Below the pieces are notes generated by a model. The model was not told the origin of the DNA, did not search any database, and saw nothing but the letters and a program-made list of their open reading frames with translations. The translations under genes and the position numbers were made by a program. Of a DNA stretch of 64,000 nt, positions 51,303-61,516 are shown piece after piece. The DNA comes from Alphaproteobacteria bacterium UBA1301 (GTDB taxonomy: Bacteria; Pseudomonadota; Alphaproteobacteria; Micropepsales; Micropepsaceae), in assembly GCA_002307725.1 (NCBI GenBank), contig DBUB01000007.1, forward strand, positions 176,067 through 240,066, read 5' to 3'. Numbering within the stretch: position 1 is the stretch's first letter; each line of letters begins with the position of its first letter.

Positions 51303-54158
51303 TTAGGGCAACGCCGCTGGAACCACAAACCCGTCTGGCACGACGATCAGCCGGATGTTGCGTTCGTTTGTGAAGAATTTCTGGGCTGCTTTCTGCACGT
51401 CGGCCGCCGTTACGGCTTTGAGGCCCGAGACGCTGACCCGCACCAAGTCTAAGGCGCGCGGGTCTACCTGACTGCCCGCCAGCGCGTGCAGCCAATAGCC
51501 GTTGTTTTGCGCGGCATGTTCGGCGTCGGTAACCAGCGGCTCGCGGGCGTGTTCGAATTCCTCGGCGGAAAGTTCCTTTGCGGCGAGATCGGCCGCTACC
51601 TTCTTGGCCGCGGCATAGAAGTCGGTGAGTTTGGTCGCGGGCACCACCGCCATGGCCGACAGGATGCCCCAGCCCGGCGTCGTCCACGAATTGGCCGTGG
51701 TGGTCTGCGGGCTGTAGGTGATGCCTTCCTTGGTCCTCAACTCGTCGAACAAGCGCGTACGCATTGCCGCTTCCAGAACGCGTAGGACGCGCGTGGCTTG
51801 GGGATCGGGGAACATGCCGGTGGTTTTCCAGCCGAGCATGGCAACGGCTTCCTGCGAGGTGCCCTTGTGGTGCAGCACCAAGGGAGCGCCGCCGCCTTTC
51901 GGCATTTCTTCATGAGCGGCGAAAGGCTTGGTATCGACCTGGCGCTTGGCGAGTGTGCCGAAGGTCCGCTTCAGCTTGTTCAGCACATCGTCGACCGCGA
52001 AGTCGCCGACCATGACGATTTCCACCGGACCGCCAGCGAGATCGGCGGCGATCAATCCCTTCACGGTTTCGAGATCAACGGATTTGATCTCGTCGATCGT
52101 GGGCGGCGCCCAGCGCTTGTCGTTGTTGTGGACGTACTCCCAGTAATGCAGGCCGTAGACGTTGTCGGGCATGGTCAGCGCCTGCGCCAGCCCCGCTTCG
52201 CTGGCGGACTTGAACTGTGCCAGACCTTCCGGCCGCCAGGCAGGATCAGTGATAAAGGCCGCGATGAATTGCAGTTCGGTTTCGAGATCGGTGGTCCGTG
52301 TTTGCCCGGTCACCTGGAAAGCGTTTTCGCCCATGTCCGGTACCGCACTCCATTGCTTGCCGCTCAGGGCCTGCGGTAGGTCGGCCGAGGCGATGCGCTT
52401 GACGCCGCCGAGCCCCCAGCTGCCGGCAATCGCCCAGTGCGGCGTGGTCTTGGCGCTGGATAAGCCGTAGCGGCCGTGGCCGATGCGCACCAGGATCTGC
52501 ACTTGCCCTTCCTGGAACTTTGTCGGCTTGAGTATGACGCGTACGCCGTTGGCAAACTGCGCCACCGTGGCACCGAGATCGTCGATAGTTTTCTGGGTTG
52601 CAACCGTGCCGGCCGGACCGAAATCGGTATAGGGCCAGACCACCGGCGCGCTCGACACTGCTGCGGCTGGCGCTGGCGCCGTACCGGCGTCGCTATAGGC
52701 GGCGAGGAGTGCGTCGGTGCCGCCGGTGACTGGTGTCGGACTGGCGACGATGATCAGCGGCGCGTCTTTCAGGAACAGCTCGCGCAATTCGGCGGTCACG
52801 CGCGCCGCCGTCAGACCTTTCACGGCCGCGTCAAAGGTCGGCGTCCAGTTCTCCGGCCCGTCGATGATGTCGTTTTTGCCGATGGCGCCGCTGTATTCAC
52901 CGGTGAGCTGATTGTTCTTGCGGCTCGGCGCTGCGGTCACTGTGGCGGCGAGGTTGGTGCGCTGCTGCGCGATGGCGCGATCGACTTCGTCCTGGCCAAC
53001 GCCGTCGTGCAGAACAGCCATTAGCGTCTGCCTGAGGGCCTTGATGGCGCGTTTGGGATCGCCGCTGCCAACCGAGGCGCCGAGCGAGGTGACGAAGGCG
53101 GTGCGAAAACTGTTGGCGGCGCCAGCGCCCGCGTTAAGGAAGGGCGGATCGGCCGAGGTCGCCAGCGCGTGCAAGCGCAGGTTCAAAACGAGGAAAGCGA
53201 TATTGCGGATCGTTTCGTGCGCGTCGCGGGCGCGTGTTTCCGGCGTCGGATCGAACGGCGAAATCCAGCTCATCTGCACGGCGGAATTGGCGCCGTTCTC
53301 GGTGAACAGCTTGACCGCCACGGTCTTGGGCGGATCGGGCGTAGTGAAACTTGGGGCGGCTGGTGCCGGCACGCCCGCTTTCCAATCGGCGAAGCGCGCT
53401 TTGATCGCGGTTTCGAGTGCCTTGGCATCGACATCACCGACGACGATCAGCACCGCTTGTTCGGGCCGGTAATGAGCGCGGTAATAGGCTTTCAGATCGT
53501 CCGCCGTCGCCGCCGTGATCGCGGCCTGGCTGCCGATCGGCATATAGGCGTCGGCCAGACGCTCGCCATACATCGCGGCGAGGCCGGCCCGCGCCATGCG
53601 CAACAGGGCGGTATCGCGCAGGCGGTATTCCGCCAGCACCACTTGGCGTTCGGAATCGACCGCTTTGGGATCGAACTGCACCTCGCTGGCGATGTCGCGC
53701 GTCAGCGTCAGGGCGGTGTCGAGGGTTTTCGGATCGTTACCGGGGAAATCGAAAGTATAGACCGTGGAGTCGGCCATGGTGAAGGCATTGGAGTCGGTGC
53801 CGAGGCCGACGCCGATCTGCGCCAGCCGCTTGAAGGCTTCGCCGTCCGGAATATGGGTCGTGCCACGGAAGCTCATGTGCTCGATGAAATGCGAAATGCC
53901 TGTGTTTTTGGCGGTTTCGTCGAACGAGCCGGTGGCAATACGCAGGAAGAACGACACACCGTGTTCGGGATGGGTGTTGAGCTTAATGAGATAGCGCATG
54001 CCGTTGGGCAGCGTACCGAAAGTGATCGAAGGATCAGTGGGAACGTCGGTCTTCGGCCAGCTCGTCGGCGGCGCGATGGTGACGCTGCCGGCGGCCGCTC
54101 CCAGAATGCTGCCGATGAAGAACAGCACCGGTGCCGTAAACCGCAGGATCCGTCTCAT
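51303..54158 (-). CDS. M16-family metallopeptidase (periplasmic)
   Basis: 951 residues with a signal peptide (residues 1-23). The inverted zinc motif H90-x-x-E93-H94 is in GISHFIEHMSFRG, and the third ligand E lies about 75 residues further (SERQVVLAEYRL). The second, inactive half follows from about residue 500, as in pitrilysin-like proteins. It degrades or processes peptides, probably in the periplasm or associated with the envelope. It converges with the Atm1-type gene 20 bases apart. Confidence 0.92.
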   Translation of the reverse strand: MRRILRFTAPVLFFIGSILGAAAGSVTIAPPTSWPKTDVPTDPSITFGTLPNGMRYLIKLNTHPEHGVSFFLRIATGSFDETAKNTGISHFIEHMSFRGTTHIPDGEAFKRLAQIGVGLGTDSNAFTMADSTVYTFDFPGNDPKTLDTALTLTRDIASEVQFDPKAVDSERQVVLAEYRLRDTALLRMARAGLAAMYGERLADAYMPIGSQAAITAATADDLKAYYRAHYRPEQAVLIVVGDVDAKALETAIKARFADWKAGVPAPAAPSFTTPDPPKTVAVKLFTENGANSAVQMSWISPFDPTPETRARDAHETIRNIAFLVLNLRLHALATSADPPFLNAGAGAANSFRTAFVTSLGASVGSGDPKRAIKALRQTLMAVLHDGVGQDEVDRAIAQQRTNLAATVTAAPSRKNNQLTGEYSGAIGKNDIIDGPENWTPTFDAAVKGLTAARVTAELRELFLKDAPLIIVASPTPVTGGTDALLAAYSDAGTAPAPAAAVSSAPVVWPYTDFGPAGTVATQKTIDDLGATVAQFANGVRVILKPTKFQEGQVQILVRIGHGRYGLSSAKTTPHWAIAGSWGLGGVKRIASADLPQALSGKQWSAVPDMGENAFQVTGQTRTTDLETELQFIAAFITDPAWRPEGLAQFKSASEAGLAQALTMPDNVYGLHYWEYVHNNDKRWAPPTIDEIKSVDLETVKGLIAADLAGGPVEIVMVGDFAVDDVLNKLKRTFGTLAKRQVDTKPFAAHEEMPKGGGAPLVLHHKGTSQEAVAMLGWKTTGMFPDPQATRVLRVLEAAMRTRLFDELRTKEGITYSPQTTTANSWTTPGWGILSAMAVVPATKLTDFYAAAKKVAADLAAKELSAEEFEHAREPLVTDAEHAAQNNGYWLHALAGSQVDPRALDLVRVSVSGLKAVTAADVQKAAQKFFTNERNIRLIVVPDGFVVPAALP

Positions 54159-54271
54159 GATGACTTGCCCCCTCGCACGCGCCTAAGGCTACCGCGTCCG
54201 CAGTGTGCAACCAATACGCGAGAGGTGCGGCGTCTAGCAGCGGCGTTCAGGGTCCACCAAAACGGGCGCGG

Positions 54272-57200
54272 CTATCCCCGCCGGCCGAACCGGTTGCGGT
54301 CGAAGAGCCGCGAGACGGTATGGATAATGGCCCGTCCCCAATCGGCATATAGGTGACCGAAGCTGCCGTGTTTTTCGCGTACGCGATAGGGCAGGGCCAG
54401 CATCGCCGGGATCAGGCCCAGCGTGATCATCTTCGAGAAGGCGAGGCCGAAGATGATGGCGGTGGAGATCTGAATCCACATCATCGCATTGACGCTGCCG
54501 ATGGTGACCGAGCGTTTCCAGAAGTCGATTTCCACGGCATACATCATCGGGATCAGGCCGCCGATGGCGGTGATGGTGGTCAAGAACACCGGGCGCAGGC
54601 GTTGGGCGGATGAGCGTACCACCGCCTCGATCGGCTCCATGCCGGATTTCAGATGCCGGTGAAAGGTGTCGATCAACACGATGTTGTGGTTCACCACCAC
54701 GCCAGCCAGCGCGAGGAGGCCGGTGCCGGTCATGATCACCGAGAAGGTCTGGCCCATCACCACCATGCCCAGCAGCGCGCCGATCATGGCCAGGATCACC
54801 GCCACCAGGATCAGCATGGTGTGATAGACGCTGTTGAACATGGCCAGCAGCACGATGGCGATCAAGCCGAGCGCCATGATGGCGGCGATGCTGAGGAACG
54901 CCATCGATTCATCCTGGTCCTCGGTCGAGCCCTTGAAGGCGACGTGAACGTTCGAGGGGAAGTTCTGCGCGGCGATCCACGTCTTGATCTTCGCCATTTC
55001 GGCGTTGGGCAGCACGGTGTTGGGCTTCATGTTGGCGCGGATGTGATAGACGCGCCGGCCGTCCGAGTGCTCGATCGAGTTGGTCTTCTGGCCGGGCACC
55101 ACCTTGACGAAACTCGACAGCGGCACGATGGCGCCCGTGCTGGTCGGGATACGCAAATCGTCAAGCGCCGCGACGCCGCGATCGCCACTGGGGTAGCGCA
55201 CGCGGATGTCGACTTCGTCGTCGGTGTCGTCGGGGCGGTAGCGGGCGACGTAGATGCCGTTGGTGACGAGCTGCACCGCGGTACCGACTTCATAGGTGTT
55301 GACGCCGAAGCGGCTCGCCAGTTCGCGGTCGATCTGCAGGTTCCATTCGATGCCGGGCAGCGCCCTTGTGTCTTCGACGTCGCGCAGTTCCGGCGCCGCG
55401 TCCATGTGGCGGCGGACGGTATCCACGACCTGCGTCAGGGCGCCGAAATCCTCCGACGTCACATCGACCACCACGTCCTTTGAATCCGACGGTCCGGACT
55501 GCGGTTCGTGTACTTCGACGCGGATGCCCGCCAGGCCTTCGGTGCGCTGGCGCACCTCCTCCAGGATGGCTTTGCCGGTGCGGGTGCGTTCCTCGATCGG
55601 CTTCATCTCGACCGTGATGCGGCCGATGACGTCAACGGCGGCGCCCTGTCCGCCGCTGCCGGTGGTGGCGTAGAAGTATTTGATCCCCTCGATGCCTTCG
55701 ATGCGGCGTTCGACACTCAGAATCAGGTCGCGCTTCTCCGCCGCCGAAAGATTGCCGCGGGCCGAGACATAGATGCTCGCCATGTCGGGATCGGTGGTGA
55801 CGAAGAACTCGGTGCCCTTGTTGAACAGGACGAACAATGTCAGCACGGCGGCGACGATGCCGAGCGCACCGGCCACCACCCGGCCGGGATGGCGCGTCAG
55901 CTTTTCGGCGAGGTGCGCATACCAGCCGGTGATGCCGGGGATATCGTGCCAGTCGCCAGTTTCCGACGCTGCGATGGCGCGTTCGTGTTGCGCGTCGTGC
56001 GGCGGCGTTTTGCCGAACCAGCCGCCCATCACCGGCAGGAAGATCAGCGCCACGATCATCGAGGACGAGAGCACTGCGATCAGCGTGATCGGGAAGTAGC
56101 TCATGAACGAGCCGACGATGCCCGGCCAGAGCAGCATCGGAGCAAAGGCACCGATCATGGTTGCGGTGGCGCTGACCACCGGCCAGAACATGCGCAACGC
56201 CGCTTCCGCAAAGGCTTCGCGCGGCGGATGGCCCTCGGTCATTTTGCGGTCGGCGTATTCGACCACGATGATCGCACCGTCCACCAAGATACCGACAGCG
56301 AGCAGCATGGCGAACATGATCATGAAATTCAGCGTGTAGCCGACGCCGTTCAGCACCAGGAACGCCATCAGGAATGAGGTCGGGATCGCAACCCCGACCA
56401 GTAGTCCCGATCTCAGGCCCAGCGCCGCCACGATGATCACCATCACCAGAAGAATGGCGAGCAGGATGGAGTCGAACAGGCTGCCGAGCTGGTCGTTGAT
56501 GAAGGTCGACTGGTCGAACATGAAGGTGGCGTGCACTCCCGACGGCCAGGTCTTCTCGGCTTTCTCGACCGCCGCTTTCACCTTCTCGTTGGTGTCGATC
56601 AGATTGGTGCCGACGCGCTTCTTCACATCGATGGCCATGGTCGGCTGGCCGTTCATGCGGGCGAAGCTGTAGGGATCGACGAAGGTCCGCCGCACCTGCG
56701 CCACGTCGCGCAAGCGAATGGTCGAATCCGCCGTGGCGCGGATCGGAAGATTAAGCACGTCCTGCGCGGTGGCGATGACACCCGGTACTTTGACCTGGAA
56801 GCTGCCTTTGCCGGTTTCGATCGTGCCGGCTGCGATCAGCGTGTTGTTCGAAGTGACCGCGGTGTAGATCTCGGTTTGGGTGATGCCATAGGTCTCAAGC
56901 TTGGCCGGATCGATGGTGATTTCGAGAAGCTCGTCGCGGGCGCCGTTGATTTCGGCTTCCAGCACCGACGGGATCATGCGGATGTCGTCGCGCAGCGATT
57001 TGGTGATGTGCAGCAGGGCGCGTTCCGGCAGATTGCCCGACAGCGCCACCGTGATCACCGGATTGTCGCTGATGGAGGCCTCGCGGATGACCGGCGCGTC
57101 CGCCTCTTTCGGCAGGCGCGCGCGGGTGGAGTCGACCTGGGCGCGGACGTCGGCGAGCGCCTTGGCCATCTTGGTGTCGGCCATGAACTCGAGGCTCATG

Positions 57201-57472
57201 CTGACGCCGCCTTGATAGGCCCAGGCGCGGGCATGGCGGATGCCCTGCACCGACCGCAGCGCCGTTTCCAACGGCCTCAGGATCAGCCGCTCGCTGTCTT
57301 CCGGGCTGACGCCGGAATAGGTGACGTAAACGCCGATGTAGGGGATTGGAACGTCGGGGTCGGATTCCTTTGGAATGGTGGTGATGGCGTAGAGGCCACC
57401 GAAAATCACGACCAGGATCAGGGCGCCGATCAGCTTGGTATTCTCGACCGCCCAAGCGACAATCTTGGTCAT
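54272..57472 (-). CDS. RND-family efflux permease
   Basis: 1066 residues from the ATG at 57472 (overlaps the adaptor stop). The architecture is that of AcrB-type pumps: TM1 (IGALILVVIFGGLYAITTIP), large periplasmic loops (PIPYIGVYVTYSGVSPEDSE), a TM2-6 block with the proton-relay aspartate region VGILVDGAIIVVEYADRKM, a second loop, and TM8-12. The D-G-A-I-I/V-V-V-E-Y motif is conserved in HAE1/CzcA-like members. No outer-membrane channel gene follows. Probably exports amphiphilic compounds. Ends just before the M16 gene region. Confidence 0.93.
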   Translation of the reverse strand: MTKIVAWAVENTKLIGALILVVIFGGLYAITTIPKESDPDVPIPYIGVYVTYSGVSPEDSERLILRPLETALRSVQGIRHARAWAYQGGVSMSLEFMADTKMAKALADVRAQVDSTRARLPKEADAPVIREASISDNPVITVALSGNLPERALLHITKSLRDDIRMIPSVLEAEINGARDELLEITIDPAKLETYGITQTEIYTAVTSNNTLIAAGTIETGKGSFQVKVPGVIATAQDVLNLPIRATADSTIRLRDVAQVRRTFVDPYSFARMNGQPTMAIDVKKRVGTNLIDTNEKVKAAVEKAEKTWPSGVHATFMFDQSTFINDQLGSLFDSILLAILLVMVIIVAALGLRSGLLVGVAIPTSFLMAFLVLNGVGYTLNFMIMFAMLLAVGILVDGAIIVVEYADRKMTEGHPPREAFAEAALRMFWPVVSATATMIGAFAPMLLWPGIVGSFMSYFPITLIAVLSSSMIVALIFLPVMGGWFGKTPPHDAQHERAIAASETGDWHDIPGITGWYAHLAEKLTRHPGRVVAGALGIVAAVLTLFVLFNKGTEFFVTTDPDMASIYVSARGNLSAAEKRDLILSVERRIEGIEGIKYFYATTGSGGQGAAVDVIGRITVEMKPIEERTRTGKAILEEVRQRTEGLAGIRVEVHEPQSGPSDSKDVVVDVTSEDFGALTQVVDTVRRHMDAAPELRDVEDTRALPGIEWNLQIDRELASRFGVNTYEVGTAVQLVTNGIYVARYRPDDTDDEVDIRVRYPSGDRGVAALDDLRIPTSTGAIVPLSSFVKVVPGQKTNSIEHSDGRRVYHIRANMKPNTVLPNAEMAKIKTWIAAQNFPSNVHVAFKGSTEDQDESMAFLSIAAIMALGLIAIVLLAMFNSVYHTMLILVAVILAMIGALLGMVVMGQTFSVIMTGTGLLALAGVVVNHNIVLIDTFHRHLKSGMEPIEAVVRSSAQRLRPVFLTTITAIGGLIPMMYAVEIDFWKRSVTIGSVNAMMWIQISTAIIFGLAFSKMITLGLIPAMLALPYRVREKHGSFGHLYADWGRAIIHTVSRLFDRNRFGRRG

Positions 57473-58614
57473 GACGCCTTGCCCGGCTTGGGTTCGTACA
57501 CGGCCTTGACGCGCTGGCCGTTGCCGACGAATTCCTGACCGACCACGATCACGTCGACGACCGGTGGCAGACCGGCAATCCACATCCCGTCGGGACCGTC
57601 GGAGATCACCTGCACCGGAACGAATCTGGCGATACCCTTCTGCACCACGCGCACGCCGACCACGCCGGTGTCTTCGAGCACCAGGATACCGGACGAGATC
57701 TTGTGCGCCGGGATCAATCGGTTGGGGATGATCATGATGTCGGCGGAGACGCCGCTTTTCAGCTTGGCGTCGGGATTGGGGATTTCGACTTCAATGCGGA
57801 AGGTGCGGGTGGTGGCATCGGCATGGGTGGCGACGAACCGCACCGTGCCTTCGACCGTCTCGCCGGTGACCAGCTTGACACGTACCTTGTTGCCGGGCGC
57901 GACCTGACCGACCACGTCCTCGCTCACCGTGCCGACCGCCAGGAACGGCTCAGGCGCGACGACCATGGCGCATTTGTTGCCGACCTGCATGTAGTCGCCG
58001 AGATTGGCATAGCGCTCGTCGACCACGCCGCCGAAGGGCGCTTTGATCTTGGTGTCAGCAAGTTGGATATTCATTGTCGAAGCACCGGCGCGCGCGACTT
58101 CATAGGCCGATTGGGCCTGGGCCATCTGGGTTTTGGAGCGGAAGCCTTCTTTGAAAAGCTCGCGCGCCACTTCGAGTTCCTTCTGGGCTTGGGCGACTTG
58201 TGCTTCGGCTTGCATCGCCTTAGCGCCGCGGTCGTTGACCTTGAGCTCGCACAGCACCTGTCCGGCCTTGACCCGGTCGCCCTTTTCGAAATGCAGCACC
58301 GCAACGACACCATCGACTTCGGCGCGGACGTCGACTTGATGCAGCGCCTCGGTGCGCCCGCGCACGGTGATCAGCGCCTCATGCGGTGTCGCCACCAGTC
58401 GCGCCACGCGTACAGTCGGGGTCTGGGCGATGGTGATGTCGGCCTGCGCCGCGCCCGAATGCGGCAGCACGTACCGGAACAGACCGGTCGCCAAATACAG
58501 CGCGACGCAAATGGCGATGCCCAATGCCCATTGGAATTTCGGCTTCATGCAAAGCCAGAAACCCGGCATCACGCGCGCATAGAGACGATCGACAAATTGT
58601 TTGAATTCAGCCAC
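57469..58614 (-). CDS. RND periplasmic adaptor (membrane-fusion protein)
   Basis: 381 residues. An N-terminal membrane segment (about 27-46) anchors it. The lipoyl-like half-motifs are VDVRAEVDGVVAVLHFEKGD and IKAPFGGVVDERYANLGDYM; the helical hairpin lies between (about 130-190, AEAQVAQAQKELEVARELFK), followed by a beta-barrel. It bridges the inner-membrane permease (next gene, ATGA overlap) to an outer-membrane channel. An extended N-terminus (25 residues before the membrane helix) is a bit unusual. Confidence 0.93.
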   Translation of the reverse strand: MAEFKQFVDRLYARVMPGFWLCMKPKFQWALGIAICVALYLATGLFRYVLPHSGAAQADITIAQTPTVRVARLVATPHEALITVRGRTEALHQVDVRAEVDGVVAVLHFEKGDRVKAGQVLCELKVNDRGAKAMQAEAQVAQAQKELEVARELFKEGFRSKTQMAQAQSAYEVARAGASTMNIQLADTKIKAPFGGVVDERYANLGDYMQVGNKCAMVVAPEPFLAVGTVSEDVVGQVAPGNKVRVKLVTGETVEGTVRFVATHADATTRTFRIEVEIPNPDAKLKSGVSADIMIIPNRLIPAHKISSGILVLEDTGVVGVRVVQKGIARFVPVQVISDGPDGMWIAGLPPVVDVIVVGQEFVGNGQRVKAVYEPKPGKAS

Positions 58615-58797
58615 GGCGCTCCCCGACGATATTGGCGCGATAGAACTCGGAGGTAGATATGGCAGATTTCGGGGTGTTCAAGACCGATACGCGCAAATGC
58701 GCACGCAACCGAGGCCCGCGCTGCCCGCGGACCTCGCAACTAGTGACAAAACCCGCGGAAAACAGCGGGTTGAACCCTTAACGGGCTTGGGCGAGCG

Positions 58798-59481
58798 TCA
58801 AATCACTTCTACGCGATCGACTTCGACGCCCTTCATGCCCTGCCGGGTCGAGAAGCGGATGCGCTGCTCGGGTTCGAGCGCGGCGATCCCTGACCGGCGC
58901 AGCGCGCTGGCATGGACATAGACATCGCCGCTGCCGTCGTCGGGCATCACGAAGCCAAAGCCCTTCTGGTCGTTGAAGAACTTCACCTTGCCTTCGACCA
59001 TAGGGCCGCTCGGGCCGGCATCGCGATCGCGGCTATACCCGCCGCCGCCATAGCTGCCACCACCACCGAAGCGGTCGCCGCCGCCACCATAGTTGCCGCT
59101 GAAGCGGTCGTCGCCGCCATAACCACCGCCGCCAAAGCGGTCGTCGCCGCCGCCATAACCGCCACCGCCGAAGCCGCCGCGCGCGCCGCTGTCTCGGCGC
59201 GGTCCGCGCGAAGAGGGAACGGCCTCCGCCGTCGACGTGTCGACCGAATGCACGGTGACGACCTGAAGTCCGCGCGGCGATTCCTGCAGATCGCAGACGA
59301 TCGTTGCGCCTTGCGGGAGATCTGGTGTGCCGAGCGCGGTTAGCGCGGAGGCGTGACAGAAGGCATCGCCGCCGTTTTCAAGTGTGATGAAACCGTATCC
59401 TTTGGTCGCGTTGAACCACTTGACCGTACCCTTCACTGAAGCTTGAGCGAGAGACCTGTCGCCATTGTCGAAGTTTGCCAT
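58798..59481 (-). CDS. double cold-shock-domain protein with Gly-rich linker
   Basis: 227 residues from the ATG at 59481. Two cold-shock domains: about 15-80 (VKGTVKWFNATKGYGFITLE, RNP1 KGYGFI, then DAFCHAS for RNP2) and about 161-227 (VEGKVKFFNDQKGFGFVMPD, RNP1 KGFGFV, RNP2 VYVHAS). They are joined by a linker of repeated GGGGYGG and DDRFGG elements. Such tandem CSD proteins bind single-stranded RNA/DNA and are common in alphaproteobacteria; the linker may promote condensation. No Shine-Dalgarno is visible before the start, so the leader may matter. Confidence 0.9.
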   Translation of the reverse strand: MANFDNGDRSLAQASVKGTVKWFNATKGYGFITLENGGDAFCHASALTALGTPDLPQGATIVCDLQESPRGLQVVTVHSVDTSTAEAVPSSRGPRRDSGARGGFGGGGYGGGDDRFGGGGYGGDDRFSGNYGGGGDRFGGGGSYGGGGYSRDRDAGPSGPMVEGKVKFFNDQKGFGFVMPDDGSGDVYVHASALRRSGIAALEPEQRIRFSTRQGMKGVEVDRVEVI

Positions 59482-59957
59482 GTGTATGCCGATGCCGCAC
59501 CAGCCGGAAATGATCCAAGAGCGCGCCGGTCCGTCCGGCTGCCGGACCAGTGCGTCAACTTGCATCATGCCTAAACTCAAAGCTGATCCGCAAGCGGTCT
59601 CACGCATGCGCTGCCGCCAGGGTTACAGAACTTTCGTCGGGCTCGCCTCGAATTTGGGCAGTTTCGGGCCCCAAAAAGCGGTTGGGCGGCACTGTGAGTT
59701 GATTTTAAGTGCCGGTAGCGCCTGGCATTTTCCCGTTCACGCAACCCGCCGGAGCAGAAAGCGAAGGCGGCGCCTTGTCCTTTTCTCCCCTGCGGTGCAC
59801 GGGCCGATGTGTTGCACTACCGGAGAGATAGCGGGGGCGCCGCAAGGCGACGGAGGGGGGAATGACGAGCCGGCAGGGACAGCGGTGCGGTCCCCTTTCG
59901 TCTCGCTGACGCTTCGCACGTCCCCCGCTATTCGGCCGTCGTGCGGCGCCGTCACAC
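59482..59957. other. intergenic region with a dispersed-repeat-like segment
   Basis: Nearly 480 bases. The right part would hold the leader of the cold-shock gene (transcribed leftward). A segment around 59826-59935 has inverted arms (GATAGCGGGGG / CCCCCGCTATT) separated by about 100 bases and resembles a dispersed element. No gene is supported. Confidence 0.45.
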
Positions 59958-61514
59958 TCAGAACGGCCAGAAGAATCGCTCGCGATTGCAGGTGTTGGCG
60001 CGCACGCGCACCGGATCGTCGTTGTAGTCGTCGTCGATGCAGACCGCATGGCCCATTGCGTACAGCGTGTTACCGATCAGCTTGCCGTCGAGACGATGCT
60101 GGCGTCCGCCTGCGCGCGCATCGATCCGCACCGCCGCATGGCGCACATTGGCCACGAGGTTGTTCTCGACCACCGGCCCGCCGTCGTCGCCGTCGAACAC
60201 GGCAATGGCGGAGAATTCGGGGAAGAACGGCGGCGGGAAGGACTCGCTCGCCATGATGCGGATGCCGTCGTCGGCATTGATGATCTTGTTCGATGCGATC
60301 AGCGTGCTGGTGCCGAAGGCGGCGATGCCGGTGTCGCGGCTGTCGGTAATCACCGAGCCGGTGATCTGCGACTCCGCACCCGGTGCCACGATGATGCCGT
60401 TGCGTGTCTTGGCGACGGCCGCCCGCTCGATCGTTACGCTGCCGAGTTGCCCGGGCAGCAGCAAAATGCCGGTATCGGATTTGGTCACCTTGACGTCGGC
60501 GATCCGAAGGCCCCGCGTGCCGGAGGACGCCAGAATGCCCACCGCGCCGCCGATGATGGAACCGCCTTCCACTGTGCCTTCGCTGCATTCGAGCGCCAGG
60601 CCGACCGAGCCGTGGATGGTGCCGCCGTCGCGGTCGATGCAATCGGTGCGGCCGAGGTTCAGAAGCGTGGCGCCGCCGCGGCCGCCGATGTCGATGTCGA
60701 CGTTCTTCAGCGTGACGGTGGCGCGGCGCGCATGCACCGCCGAGGCGTCGGTTTCGATTTTGCTGCCTTCCAGCACCAATTCGCCGGATTCATGCACGTC
60801 GAAGCCCCATTCGGTGCCGCGCGAATCCACTGAGGAGTTGCGCATCACGACGCGGCCGGCTTCCACCGCCACGCACGGGGTCTGGCGCGAGCGCGCGATG
60901 AAGCGCACGCCGTCGAGCACCAGCTCGTCGCCGAGCGGAATGTGCGCCGTCAGGCATGGCTGTCCCGGCGGGGCCTGGATCACCGCCTTGCCCGATCCGC
61001 CATAGGTGGCGATGGTCAAGGGTTTGCGTACCTCGACGGACTCGACGCAGGTCATGCCTTGGCCCGGCGGAATGATCAGGATGGTGGAATTGGGCGGCGC
61101 GAAGTCCGCCGCTTCGTTGATCGAGGAAAAAACGTGCTCGCCGTGACCATGCGAGCCGGAATGGTGTTGGCCACGGCCACGGTCTTCGCGGCCGTGCCCA
61201 TCACGTCCGCGCGGGCCGCCGCGGCCGCAATCGACCAGCAATGTCTGGTGACCGGAGAGTCCCGGCATTCCTTCCGGCCGCTGACGTTCGTGGAATACCC
61301 GGCGGGGCGCGCAGGCGCGATAATTGCACCAGGAGGAATCAATCTCCGGCACCGGATCATAGGGATACCACTGTGCCGCCGCTTCGCTCGGATAGGTGTA
61401 AGGCGGCAGGTTGTCGTACGGATCGCCCGCCGCCGGCAGAGCGAACAGAACCAGCGGCAGCGCCGCCAGACCCAAACGGCTCCATCGCGTCACGCGCTGC
61501 GGTGTTGGTGTCAT
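59958..61514 (-). CDS. secreted right-handed beta-helix protein
   Basis: 518 residues. The ATG at 61514 is chosen because AGGAG lies six bases upstream; an ATG at 61520 would abut the site. Signal peptide ends near AAG-D. A His/Gly-rich patch (about 105-130) precedes the beta-helix (about 130-460), seen as repeated short strands with stacking V/I and G turns (e.g. TVEGGSIIGGAVGILASSGT, TRNGIIVAPGAESQITGSVI). The family fits NosD/pectate-lyase-like fold proteins, but no catalytic site is evident. Cysteines are numerous. It follows a Sel1-like protein gene by two bases, indicating cotranslation. Confidence 0.8.
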   Translation of the reverse strand: MTPTPQRVTRWSRLGLAALPLVLFALPAAGDPYDNLPPYTYPSEAAAQWYPYDPVPEIDSSWCNYRACAPRRVFHERQRPEGMPGLSGHQTLLVDCGRGGPRGRDGHGREDRGRGQHHSGSHGHGEHVFSSINEAADFAPPNSTILIIPPGQGMTCVESVEVRKPLTIATYGGSGKAVIQAPPGQPCLTAHIPLGDELVLDGVRFIARSRQTPCVAVEAGRVVMRNSSVDSRGTEWGFDVHESGELVLEGSKIETDASAVHARRATVTLKNVDIDIGGRGGATLLNLGRTDCIDRDGGTIHGSVGLALECSEGTVEGGSIIGGAVGILASSGTRGLRIADVKVTKSDTGILLLPGQLGSVTIERAAVAKTRNGIIVAPGAESQITGSVITDSRDTGIAAFGTSTLIASNKIINADDGIRIMASESFPPPFFPEFSAIAVFDGDDGGPVVENNLVANVRHAAVRIDARAGGRQHRLDGKLIGNTLYAMGHAVCIDDDYNDDPVRVRANTCNRERFFWPF

Positions 61515-61516
61515 GA

